From JBCAXA01 sp038749025 (GTDB lineage: Bacteria; Pseudomonadota; Gammaproteobacteria; Steroidobacterales; Woeseiaceae), in assembly GCA_038749025.1 (NCBI GenBank), contig JBCDIL010000011.1, forward strand, positions 1 to 64,000: a stretch of DNA of 64,000 bases, in the 5' to 3' direction. The position numbers and the translations under genes are program-made. Below, in pieces: positions 25,080 to 32,916 of the stretch. Each line of letters opens with the position of its first letter. Positions within the stretch are counted from its first letter, which is position 1. The notes under the pieces are model-generated. The model was not told where the DNA came from and made no database searches. It saw only the letters and a list, made by a program, of their open reading frames with translations.

Positions 25080-26180
25080 ATGCAGTGTCCTTTCTCACGT
25101 CTCGTCATTAAGGTCGGTTCTGGATTGCTTGTCGATGCCGGACGTGAACCCAATACGGCGTTCGTTGCTGGGCTTGCCGACGAGATCGCTCGTCTCAGAG
25201 CCAGTCAGGTCGATGTGCTGCTCGTGTCGTCCGGGGCAATCGCACTGGGTGCACCGCAACTAGGCCTGAAGCGTCGCAGTCATCGACTCGATGAATTACA
25301 GGCAGCGGCAGCGGTCGGGCAAGTTGGACTCGCGCGCTTGTGGCAAGCGCATTTGGGGACCCATGGGCTGACCGCTGCGCAGTTATTGTTAACGCTTGGG
25401 GATACGGAGTCACGGCGCCGCTATCTTAATGCGCTCGACACGATACGGGTCCTGCTAAGTCGCGGCGTTGTGCCGGTCATTAATGAAAACGATACGGTTG
25501 CCACCGATGAGATCCGGTTCGGCGACAATGACGGCCTGGCTGCACGCGTTGCACAAATGGTCGACGCCAATGCACTCGTGTTGCTGAGCGATGTCGATGG
25601 ACTCTACACCGCGCATCCATCGAACCTCGACGCGGAACTCGTGACTCGGATCGAGACGATTGACGATGCGACGGAGGCTATGGTCAGCGAGCGGCGTTCC
25701 GCGTGGGGTTCCGGTGGTATGCGCAGTAAGTTGGCAGCCGCCCGTCTGGCGAGCGCAGCCGGTGTCGAGGTTTTTGTCACGAATGGGACACGTAGCGGTT
25801 GCCTTGAGCGTTGGTTGAACGGTGGCCCGGCGACGCACTTCGTTGCGAGTGCGCGGCCCGAGAGGGCGCGGAAACGCTGGATTGCTGGGTCGTTGCGGCC
25901 AGCCGGACAATTGTGGCTTGATGCGGGCGCCTGTGCGGCATTGCGGAACGGTAACAGTCTGCTGCCGGTTGGCGTGCGACGCGTGGATGGCTCGTTCCAG
26001 CGTGGCGACACCGTTGTGTTAATGGATGAAAATGGAACCGAGATAGGCCGCGGATTGTGCGCCCGTGATGACGTGGAAACTCGTGATCTGTTGACGGGTC
26101 GTAGTAGTGAGAAGGATCGACAGGCTGCGCTCGTGCATCGCAATGATCTGGTGCTGACGGAGAGAGAATCGAAACCATGA
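25080..26180 (+). CDS. proB: Glutamate 5-kinase
   Basis: A 366-residue protein. The amino-acid kinase domain begins LVIKVGSGLLVDAG, with VLLVSSGAIALG, NENDTVATDEIRFGDNDGLAA and GSGGMRSKLAAARLA as the family's phosphate and glutamate contacts. The C-terminal 80 residues form a PUA domain (FQRGDTVVLMDENGTEIGRG). It makes gamma-glutamyl phosphate in the first step of proline synthesis. The stop overlaps the start of proA as ATGA. Confidence 0.95.
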   Translation: MQCPFSRLVIKVGSGLLVDAGREPNTAFVAGLADEIARLRASQVDVLLVSSGAIALGAPQLGLKRRSHRLDELQAAAAVGQVGLARLWQAHLGTHGLTAAQLLLTLGDTESRRRYLNALDTIRVLLSRGVVPVINENDTVATDEIRFGDNDGLAARVAQMVDANALVLLSDVDGLYTAHPSNLDAELVTRIETIDDATEAMVSERRSAWGSGGMRSKLAAARLASAAGVEVFVTNGTRSGCLERWLNGGPATHFVASARPERARKRWIAGSLRPAGQLWLDAGACAALRNGNSLLPVGVRRVDGSFQRGDTVVLMDENGTEIGRGLCARDDVETRDLLTGRSSEKDRQAALVHRNDLVLTERESKP

Positions 26181-27466
26181 GTGCGGCGGCAGACGAAACG
26201 CAGCAGTCAACGGCTGACTGTATGGCGTCTATGGGTCGAGCGGCCCGTTATGCTACCGGGGCGCTGGCTGGCGCTGATGCTGCGACGCGCAACCGTATCA
26301 TTCGGCGCACCGCTGAACTCATTCGCGAACGCCGCGAACAAATACTCGAAGACAACGCCGCGGACAAAGCGCAAGCACAAGCCAGCGGCCGTCGCGGCGC
26401 GATGCTCGATCGTCTGTCCCTGGACGAAGCCCGTATCGACGCGATGGCTGCCGGTCTAGATGCGGTCGCAATGCTCGATGACCCGCTTGGACAGATTGAT
26501 AAACGCTGGGAACGACCGAACGGCCTCTGTATCGAGCGCATTACTGTGCCGCTTGGAGTGATCGGTATTGTCTACGAGAGTCGCCCAAACGTGACCGTCG
26601 ATGCAGGTGTCCTTTGTGTGAAGTCCGGTAATGCGGTCATCTTGCGGGGTGGCTCCGAATGCGTTCGCTCAAACCGGCAGTTGCACACGTGCTTGGCTGA
26701 TGCCCTAGAGCAAAATGGCCTTCCGCGAACTGCCGTTCAATTCGTACCTACCCAGGACCGCGAGGCCGTTGGGCTTCTGTTGGCAGGGTTAAATGGTAAC
26801 GTCGATGTGCTGGTGCCGCGCGGTGGCCGCAGCTTGGTTGAGCGGGTCCACAACGATGCGCGCGTACCGGTCATTGGTCACCTTGACGGGATCTGCCACG
26901 TTTATCTGCATGGCGATTGCTCCACTAAGATGGCGATCGATATTGCGGTGAACGCCAAAATGCGGCGAACCGGTATCTGTGGCGCGGCTGAGACGGTGCT
27001 CGTCGATAGTGCGTGCGCTGAACGTGTGCTGCCTGCACTCGGCAAAGCACTCGAGGCTGCCGGTTGTAGCGTGCGTGGCGACACGACGACGCAACGCTTG
27101 GTGTCGTCGGCAAGTACCGCCACCGAGCAAGACTGGACGACGGAATACTTGGACGCGATTGTCGCCATACGTGTTGTTGAAGACTTTGCTGCTGCCGTTT
27201 CGCACATAGCGACCTACGGCTCTGGTCATACCGATGCGATTGTCACGAACGACCAGACGGCAGCCGATGCATTTCTTCGCCAAGTGGACAGTGCAATTGT
27301 GCTACACAACGCATCAACCCAGTTCGCCGATGGTGGTGAGTTCGGCATGGGTGCGGAGATCGGCATAGCGACCGGCCGTATCCACGCCCGTGGTCCGGTT
27401 GGTGCCAATGAGTTAACGAGTTATAAGTATTGCGTCCGCGGCAGCGGGCAGACACGACCGAACTGA
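26177..27466 (+). CDS. proA: Glutamate-5-semialdehyde dehydrogenase
   Basis: A 429-residue aldehyde-dehydrogenase-fold enzyme. It contains ESRPNVTVDAGVLCVKSGNAVILRGG in pieces typical of ProA, NAKMRRTGICGAAETVLVD with the catalytic cysteine, and a terminal GGEFGMGAEIGIATGR...LTSYKYCVRG. It reduces gamma-glutamyl phosphate to the semialdehyde with NADPH. It overlaps proB by four bases and is followed by glpD after one base. Confidence 0.95.
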   Translation: MSAAADETQQSTADCMASMGRAARYATGALAGADAATRNRIIRRTAELIRERREQILEDNAADKAQAQASGRRGAMLDRLSLDEARIDAMAAGLDAVAMLDDPLGQIDKRWERPNGLCIERITVPLGVIGIVYESRPNVTVDAGVLCVKSGNAVILRGGSECVRSNRQLHTCLADALEQNGLPRTAVQFVPTQDREAVGLLLAGLNGNVDVLVPRGGRSLVERVHNDARVPVIGHLDGICHVYLHGDCSTKMAIDIAVNAKMRRTGICGAAETVLVDSACAERVLPALGKALEAAGCSVRGDTTTQRLVSSASTATEQDWTTEYLDAIVAIRVVEDFAAAVSHIATYGSGHTDAIVTNDQTAADAFLRQVDSAIVLHNASTQFADGGEFGMGAEIGIATGRIHARGPVGANELTSYKYCVRGSGQTRPN

Positions 27467-27467
27467 T

Positions 27468-29057
27468 ATGCAAACGGATTTTGACGTAGTCGTCGTTGGT
27501 GGTGGCATCAACGGTGTCGGTATTGCCAGGGATGCTGCACTGCGAGGCTTGCGTGTTTTGCTACTTGAAAAGGACGATTTCGGTAGTGGCACAAGCAGTT
27601 GGTCGAGTCGCCTTATTCACGGTGGCTTGCGCTACCTTGAGTATGCAGAGATCGGACTTGTTTATGAGTCCTTGCACGATCGACGCGCGCTGTTTCGTAC
27701 TGCTGAACATCTCGTCAAGCCACTGCGATTGACGATACCCATCTATAAAGAAAGCCGACGCGGACCGTGGCTCGTCAAGCTGGGCATGCTCGCTTATGAC
27801 ATGCTCTCGCTCGGCAAAAAACTACCAGGCCATCGCATGCTCAATCGCCGTGAGACACTGGAGCTATTCCCGGCACTCGACGCTGAGGGGTTGCGAGGCG
27901 CCGCCAGTTATTACGATGGTCAAGTGGAGTATGCCGAGCGTCTGGTCCTGGAGAACGTGTTGTCCGCGTCAACCGCGGGGGCGGTCCTTCACAATCACTC
28001 GCCCGTTACCCGGATTGATGTCAACGGCTCTCACGTCGGAGCCGTGCACTGGACGAATAGGCTGACAGGCCAGCAAGAGAGTGCGCTTGCTCCGGTCGTC
28101 GTTAATGCCACTGGACCGTGGGTCGATGCCTTGCTAGACAGAGTCGACACCGATCCATTTGTTCGTCAGATGGGCGGCACCAAAGGCTCTCACCTGATTA
28201 TGGATCGCTTCCCGGGCGCGCCGGAGCAAGCGCTTTATGTAGAGGCGCGTAGCGATGGTCGGCCGTTTTTCGTTCTTCCCTGGAACGATCAGTTACTGGT
28301 CGGTACAACCGACATTCGTGACGACTCACCGCCGGAAGAGTTGGTAATGAGTGGTGACGAAATCGAGTACTTGCTGACCGAGTTGAATGGCTTGTTTCCC
28401 AGCGCCAACGTTTCGCGCGACCACATACGACACACCTACTCGGGGCTCCGGCCGCTGCCGCACCAGGTGGATGGGCCGACCAGCGCAATAACTCGATCAC
28501 ATATCGTTCGCCATCACAGCGATGTCGCGCGTGGTCTGTACTCCGTTATCGGCGGCAAACTAACGACATACCGCAGTTTGGCTGAGGATTGCCTAAAACA
28601 AATCGGTCGTGATTTTGATTGGCAGCTCGCGCCGTGTCGGACTCGCAGTGAGATATTGCCGGGATCGACAGGTGTTGGTGCTACTAGAAATCAACTGCAG
28701 CGGCCGTGGCTAGCTGAACGCTCGATCGAGCATCTGCTGCGAGTCTACGGTTCGCGAGCGCTCGACGTCGTCGCACTCGCAGACACCAATGTCGAGTGGC
28801 GCGAGACAGTGTGCCAATGGTCCGGTGCGTTGGCCGCCGAAATCCCTTTTGCCTGTCGGTTCGAATTTGCGCGCAACCTCGATGATGTTATTAATCGTCG
28901 GACGATGATCGGCCTGGGGCCAGATCGCGGTCGCGCTGCGGTCGCGGCTGTGGCTGCATTATTGGCAGCGGAGCTTGAGTGGTCAGATAGCGAACGAAAC
29001 GCGGCTACCGATGAGTTTCACGCGGTTACCGACCGACGCTTTCAGGTGGCGGCTTGA
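27468..29057 (+). CDS. glpD: Aerobic glycerol-3-phosphate dehydrogenase
   Basis: A 529-residue FAD enzyme. The dinucleotide site is VVVVGGGINGVGIARDAALRG, followed by GTSSWSSRLIHGGLRYLEY, KGSHLIMDRF, and GGKLTTYRSLAEDC near residue 360. It oxidises glycerol 3-phosphate to dihydroxyacetone phosphate at the inner membrane and passes electrons to quinone. It starts one base after proA. Its 3' end overlaps the opposing DUF393 gene by 16 bases. Glycerol kinase is elsewhere in the window (4104-5585). Confidence 0.95.
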   Translation: MQTDFDVVVVGGGINGVGIARDAALRGLRVLLLEKDDFGSGTSSWSSRLIHGGLRYLEYAEIGLVYESLHDRRALFRTAEHLVKPLRLTIPIYKESRRGPWLVKLGMLAYDMLSLGKKLPGHRMLNRRETLELFPALDAEGLRGAASYYDGQVEYAERLVLENVLSASTAGAVLHNHSPVTRIDVNGSHVGAVHWTNRLTGQQESALAPVVVNATGPWVDALLDRVDTDPFVRQMGGTKGSHLIMDRFPGAPEQALYVEARSDGRPFFVLPWNDQLLVGTTDIRDDSPPEELVMSGDEIEYLLTELNGLFPSANVSRDHIRHTYSGLRPLPHQVDGPTSAITRSHIVRHHSDVARGLYSVIGGKLTTYRSLAEDCLKQIGRDFDWQLAPCRTRSEILPGSTGVGATRNQLQRPWLAERSIEHLLRVYGSRALDVVALADTNVEWRETVCQWSGALAAEIPFACRFEFARNLDDVINRRTMIGLGPDRGRAAVAAVAALLAAELEWSDSERNAATDEFHAVTDRRFQVAA

Positions 29058-29545
29058 TCAGAGTCGTTTTGCTGTTTGGGGTTTGCTCGCGATTGTAGAA
29101 TCCGCTCGACCGCCGCCAAATAAACTGACGCCAACCCAGTCGCCTTTAAAAAACCACGGCTGCGCACGAATAACCAGTAACCAGGCACGCTCAGCCACCG
29201 TAGCCATGGCGAATCAAACAAAGCCGCCAAGCGCTGGAGTCCTGCCATCCGGTACATCGCTGCGACCGCGTCGGCGCCGCGCAGCCAGCGCCCGTTCGCA
29301 TCTCGCGCGTGTAATACGCCTTGCAGGGTTGCGGCAGAAAGCCCCGCTCTGCCCGCGGCGGCATCGGCAAAACCGGGAGCGGCGCAATCGATAAATTCGA
29401 GCTGCTCCGATGGAATCGCATTAGCTAACGCGTCGCTTTCGCGCCGGCATATTGAGCACGATCGATCAATGTACACCGTCAAGCGCGGCGTCTCGGTTAG
29501 CGTTGCGTCGGTCGGTACAGACCGGGTTGTACGAGTTCGATCCAT
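29042..29545 (-). CDS. DUF393 (DCC family) thiol-disulfide oxidoreductase-like protein
   Basis: A 167-residue protein with the DCC signature YIDRSCSICRRESDAL, an Asp followed by a CxxC pair, near residue 25-37. Later AAMYRMAGLQRLAALF and a hydrophobic WLSVPGYWLFVRSRG segment are also typical. Members are thioredoxin-like and of unknown partner. The start lies inside the 3' end of aceK, giving a 49-base same-strand overlap, so translation coupling to aceK is likely. The first 20 residues may be over-called. Confidence 0.82.
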   Translation of the reverse strand: MDRTRTTRSVPTDATLTETPRLTVYIDRSCSICRRESDALANAIPSEQLEFIDCAAPGFADAAAGRAGLSAATLQGVLHARDANGRWLRGADAVAAMYRMAGLQRLAALFDSPWLRWLSVPGYWLFVRSRGFLKATGLASVYLAAVERILQSRANPKQQNDSDQAAT

Positions 29546-31266
29546 GACTTGCTAGTGTAAGGCAGCACTTCGCGATGAGAACCGCGACCCAGTTCCAATT
29601 TCAACGTCGACCAGTAGTCGGCGTCCAGTAAGTCCGCATGATGTTCAAGAAAAATCGCTTTCAACGGTTCGCTGAAGCCAAGGAACTGGACAAATTGCTC
29701 GGGAAATATGTCATTCGGTCCGACGTAGTACCACGCATCCGCACGCATTTCGTCCATATCGTCCTGCGGCTCGGGCAAGCGACGGAAATTGCACTCCGTA
29801 ACGAGACAGAGTTCGTCGTAATCGTAGAAGATAACCCGGCCGTGTCGGGTAACACCAAAGTTCTTTAGCAGTAAATCACCGGCGAAAATATTGCTGTTGG
29901 CGAGGTCTCGAATCGCTTGCCCGTAATCAATCGTCGCCGCCCGCGTCTCGGCATCCGACGCCGTTTTTAGAAACAGATTCAACGGCGTAAGTCGGCGTTC
30001 AATATAGAGATGGTCAATAACGACCGAGCCGTTTTCCAGGCGACAGGTTTTGCTGCAACCGGTGAGCAGCGCATCGAGTAACTCCGGTGCGAATCGCTCG
30101 GGTGCAAACTTAAGGCGCCGAAACTCCTGCGCATCGACTAAGCGGCCAGCACGATCGTGCTTAAAAACCAGCGTGTATTTGTCTTTGACATCTTGTCGGC
30201 TCATCGTTTTCGGGTAGGCAAACCGGTCGCGGATGAGCTTAAACACGACGTCGTATGAGGGCAGGGTGAACACTTCCATGACCATGCCTTTGTCGCCGCT
30301 CGCGTGGACAAATCGGTCATCCGGCGGACAACCGTTGAGGTGCGCAAAGAAGTGTCGGTAACGCTCCGTCTTACCTTGCTTTGCGCGGCCAAGGACAATG
30401 TAAATTTCGGCAATCGGTTTTTTCGGCATCAATGCCCGCAGGAAGCTAACGGCCGGCCCAACCGCCGCGAGATCGGCATGAAAGTAAGAGCGTGTGTAGC
30501 CGAACAACATACTGACGTCACTGGTCGATACGATCACGGCATCAGCATAGATGCCGTCCTCTGAATTGATGAGTGCAATGACCAGTGGCGATTCCCACCC
30601 GTTCCCGTGCAATCTGCCAACAAGGTAAGCCCGTGTACCGCGGAAGAACACGGTCTGCAACATCTCAATGCGATCAATGCGACAGCCTTGACCGCGGGTC
30701 CGGCAATACGCATCTAGCTCCGCAGCCAGATAACCGACGGTTCTCTCAGCATTGCGATACGATGCGCCGTTGAAGCGGTAGTCGGCGAGTAACTCATCGA
30801 CGACGAAAACGAGATTGCCGCGCACGTCATAATCGAATCGTCGTACTTGATCGACCCGGTACTCAGAAGGCGTTACGTCTTCGGCAACAAACTCAATATC
30901 CGGGTCCACGCCAACGGTTTTGAATACGCGACGAGTAACCGAGCTGAAGAACGTTTGGTAGAACTCTCTGTCGATCAACGGTTCGATCCGGCGGGCAAAC
31001 TCGCTCTTGACCGCCGCCCAAACCGCACGACGATCGATGTGCTCGCCTAGAGCTGCCGTAACATCGCTTGTCGCCGCACCAACCGAATGGCCGTACAGTT
31101 CAATACGCTCCACCGCGTCGCTTTGCATCGCCGTCCACTCGCGACGCTCAAAGCGACGTTGCGCTCGCCGCGTTACCTCGCGAAAGTCGCGATTGTAACG
31201 CTCGAACGCAGCGACCAACGCCGCTGCCGCCGCGTCGACAGGCTTGTCGAGAATGGGAGGCGACAA
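29497..31266 (-). CDS. aceK: Isocitrate dehydrogenase kinase/phosphatase
   Basis: A 589-residue protein of family length. Segments such as FYQTFFSSVTRRVF, AYLVGRLHG, FGYTRSYFHADL and the kinase-like VFTLPSYDVVFKLIRDRF identify AceK. The C-terminal NFGVTRHGRVIFYDYDELC holds the catalytic-loop aspartate region. It phosphorylates and dephosphorylates NADP-isocitrate dehydrogenase to divert carbon into the glyoxylate shunt. The target gene icd is directly upstream (14 bases). This pairing is more often aceBAK, and no aceA or aceB is in the window. Confidence 0.95.
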   Translation of the reverse strand: MSPPILDKPVDAAAAALVAAFERYNRDFREVTRRAQRRFERREWTAMQSDAVERIELYGHSVGAATSDVTAALGEHIDRRAVWAAVKSEFARRIEPLIDREFYQTFFSSVTRRVFKTVGVDPDIEFVAEDVTPSEYRVDQVRRFDYDVRGNLVFVVDELLADYRFNGASYRNAERTVGYLAAELDAYCRTRGQGCRIDRIEMLQTVFFRGTRAYLVGRLHGNGWESPLVIALINSEDGIYADAVIVSTSDVSMLFGYTRSYFHADLAAVGPAVSFLRALMPKKPIAEIYIVLGRAKQGKTERYRHFFAHLNGCPPDDRFVHASGDKGMVMEVFTLPSYDVVFKLIRDRFAYPKTMSRQDVKDKYTLVFKHDRAGRLVDAQEFRRLKFAPERFAPELLDALLTGCSKTCRLENGSVVIDHLYIERRLTPLNLFLKTASDAETRAATIDYGQAIRDLANSNIFAGDLLLKNFGVTRHGRVIFYDYDELCLVTECNFRRLPEPQDDMDEMRADAWYYVGPNDIFPEQFVQFLGFSEPLKAIFLEHHADLLDADYWSTLKLELGRGSHREVLPYTSKSWIELVQPGLYRPTQR

Positions 31267-31279
31267 CGGCGTGGCTGAG

Positions 31280-32578
31280 CTACATTCGCTCGATCATGGC
31301 GTCGGCGAATTGTGAGCACTTGACCTCGGTAGCCCCGTCCATCAGGCGAGCAAAGTCATACGTGACGAGACGGTCACCGATGGTCTTGTCCATGGAGGAG
31401 ATGATCAGATCGGCAGCCTCGGTCCATCCGAGGTAACGAAGCATCATCTCACCGGACAGAATGACGGAGCCGGGATTCACTTTATCGAGGTCGGCGTACT
31501 TCGGTGCCGTGCCGTGTGTTGCCTCAAAGACCGCGTGCCCGGTGGCGTAGTTAATGTTGCCACCTGGTGCTATCCCGATCCCGCCGACTTGCGCCGCGAG
31601 CGCATCGGATAGGTAGTCACCGTTGAGGTTCATTGTCGCAATAACGTCAAATTCGCGCGGCCGTGTCAGTACTTGTTGCAGCGTGATGTCGGCGATTGCA
31701 TCTTTGATCAGAACGCGGCCCGCCGCCAATGCATCGGCCTGCTCTTTGTTCGCTGCTTCTTGCCCGTCTTTCGCGCGGGTGCGCTCCCATTGGTCCCAGG
31801 TGTACGTGTGCTCGGCGTATTCACGCTCAGCCAGTTCGTAGCCCCAGTTACGGAAGGCGCCTTCCGTGAACTTCATGATGTTCCCTTTGTGCACGAACGT
31901 GACGCTCTTGCGGCCATTGGCGATCGCGTAGTCGATCGCCGCGCGGATCAAACGCTCCGTACCTTCTTTTGAAACCGGTTTTATACCGATGCCAGATGTT
32001 GCCGGGAAGCGAATGTTCTCGTATTCGTTTCCAAAGTGTTTCTGAAACAGCTCCAAGAATTCTTTGTTGCGTTCGCTGCCCGCTTCGAACTCGATACCGG
32101 CATAAATGTCTTCGGTGTTCTCGCGGAAAATGGCCATGTCGACATCGCCGGGTTTGCGGACCGGGCTCGGCACACCTTCAAACCAGCGAACCGGGCGCAG
32201 ACAGACGTACAAGTCCAGCAATTGGCGCAGCGCGACATTCAGTGAGCGGATACCACCGCCAATCGGGGTCGTCAGCGGGCCCTTTATGGACACGAGGTAT
32301 TCACGACAGGCGTCGACAGTCGCATCCGGTAGCCAGCTAGCGTATAGGTTGTTCGCTTTCTCACCGGCAAAAATCTCCATCCACTTGAGTTCGCGTTTGC
32401 CGCCGTAAGCTTTCGCCACAACGGCATCGAAAACGCGCACCGACGCTGCCCAAATATCGCGGCCGGTACCATCGCCCTCAATAAACGGAATGATCGGGTT
32501 GTCGGGGACCTGGAGCTTGCCGTTTTCAATAGTGATTTTTGCGCCGTCAGCTGGCGGCGTAAGTTCAGGTCCCGTCAT
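31280..32578 (-). CDS. icd: Isocitrate dehydrogenase (NADP+)
   Basis: A 432-residue enzyme. PFIEGDGTGRDIW opens the fold, and GGGIRSLNVALRQ holds Ser112, equivalent to the Ser phosphorylated by AceK in Escherichia coli (Ser113). DMAIFRENTEDIYAGIE and NGDYLSDALAAQVGGIGIAPGGNIN are the substrate and metal regions; GTAPKYADLDKVNPGS follows near the C-terminus. It converts isocitrate to 2-oxoglutarate in the TCA cycle. It is 14 bases upstream of aceK, which suggests a shared transcript. Confidence 0.97.
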   Translation of the reverse strand: MTGPELTPPADGAKITIENGKLQVPDNPIIPFIEGDGTGRDIWAASVRVFDAVVAKAYGGKRELKWMEIFAGEKANNLYASWLPDATVDACREYLVSIKGPLTTPIGGGIRSLNVALRQLLDLYVCLRPVRWFEGVPSPVRKPGDVDMAIFRENTEDIYAGIEFEAGSERNKEFLELFQKHFGNEYENIRFPATSGIGIKPVSKEGTERLIRAAIDYAIANGRKSVTFVHKGNIMKFTEGAFRNWGYELAEREYAEHTYTWDQWERTRAKDGQEAANKEQADALAAGRVLIKDAIADITLQQVLTRPREFDVIATMNLNGDYLSDALAAQVGGIGIAPGGNINYATGHAVFEATHGTAPKYADLDKVNPGSVILSGEMMLRYLGWTEAADLIISSMDKTIGDRLVTYDFARLMDGATEVKCSQFADAMIERM

Positions 32579-32635
32579 TCGTCAACTCCATAGTATTTGC
32601 TGTAGATGTCTGGGGTGTGCGGTGGTCATCTGATG

Positions 32636-32836
32636 TTAAGACTTCGAGTCGATAACGAGCTGTGGCCCGGTTCGGCCAAAAACGTGCTTGGCGAAAACGC
32701 CGTAGACATAGCCACATTGCGCGCAATGCGCGACGTAGAACCACGCACTGCCATTGCGCGCCTTTTCCGTAATTGGCGCGGACACCGTGTTATCGATCCC
32801 CGTCGTCTTGCAGGCCGGACAAACCGGTTCGCTCAT
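32636..32836 (-). CDS. Small zinc-ribbon protein
   Basis: A 66-residue protein with two CxxC pairs: PVCPACKTTG near the start and AHCAQCGYVYGVFAKHVF in the second half. This is a plain zinc-ribbon layout. No enzyme function is visible. It lies upstream of icd on the same strand, 57 bases away, and is divergent from the patatin gene. The pattern and clean frame make it a likely real gene despite its size. Confidence 0.75.
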   Translation of the reverse strand: MSEPVCPACKTTGIDNTVSAPITEKARNGSAWFYVAHCAQCGYVYGVFAKHVFGRTGPQLVIDSKS

Positions 32837-32916
32837 CAGCGACTACCCGTGACGCACACCCCGTACGCCGATTATAGTCCGTGTTGCTCGCTAACGCCCG
32901 GCTTCGCACCCAGCAA

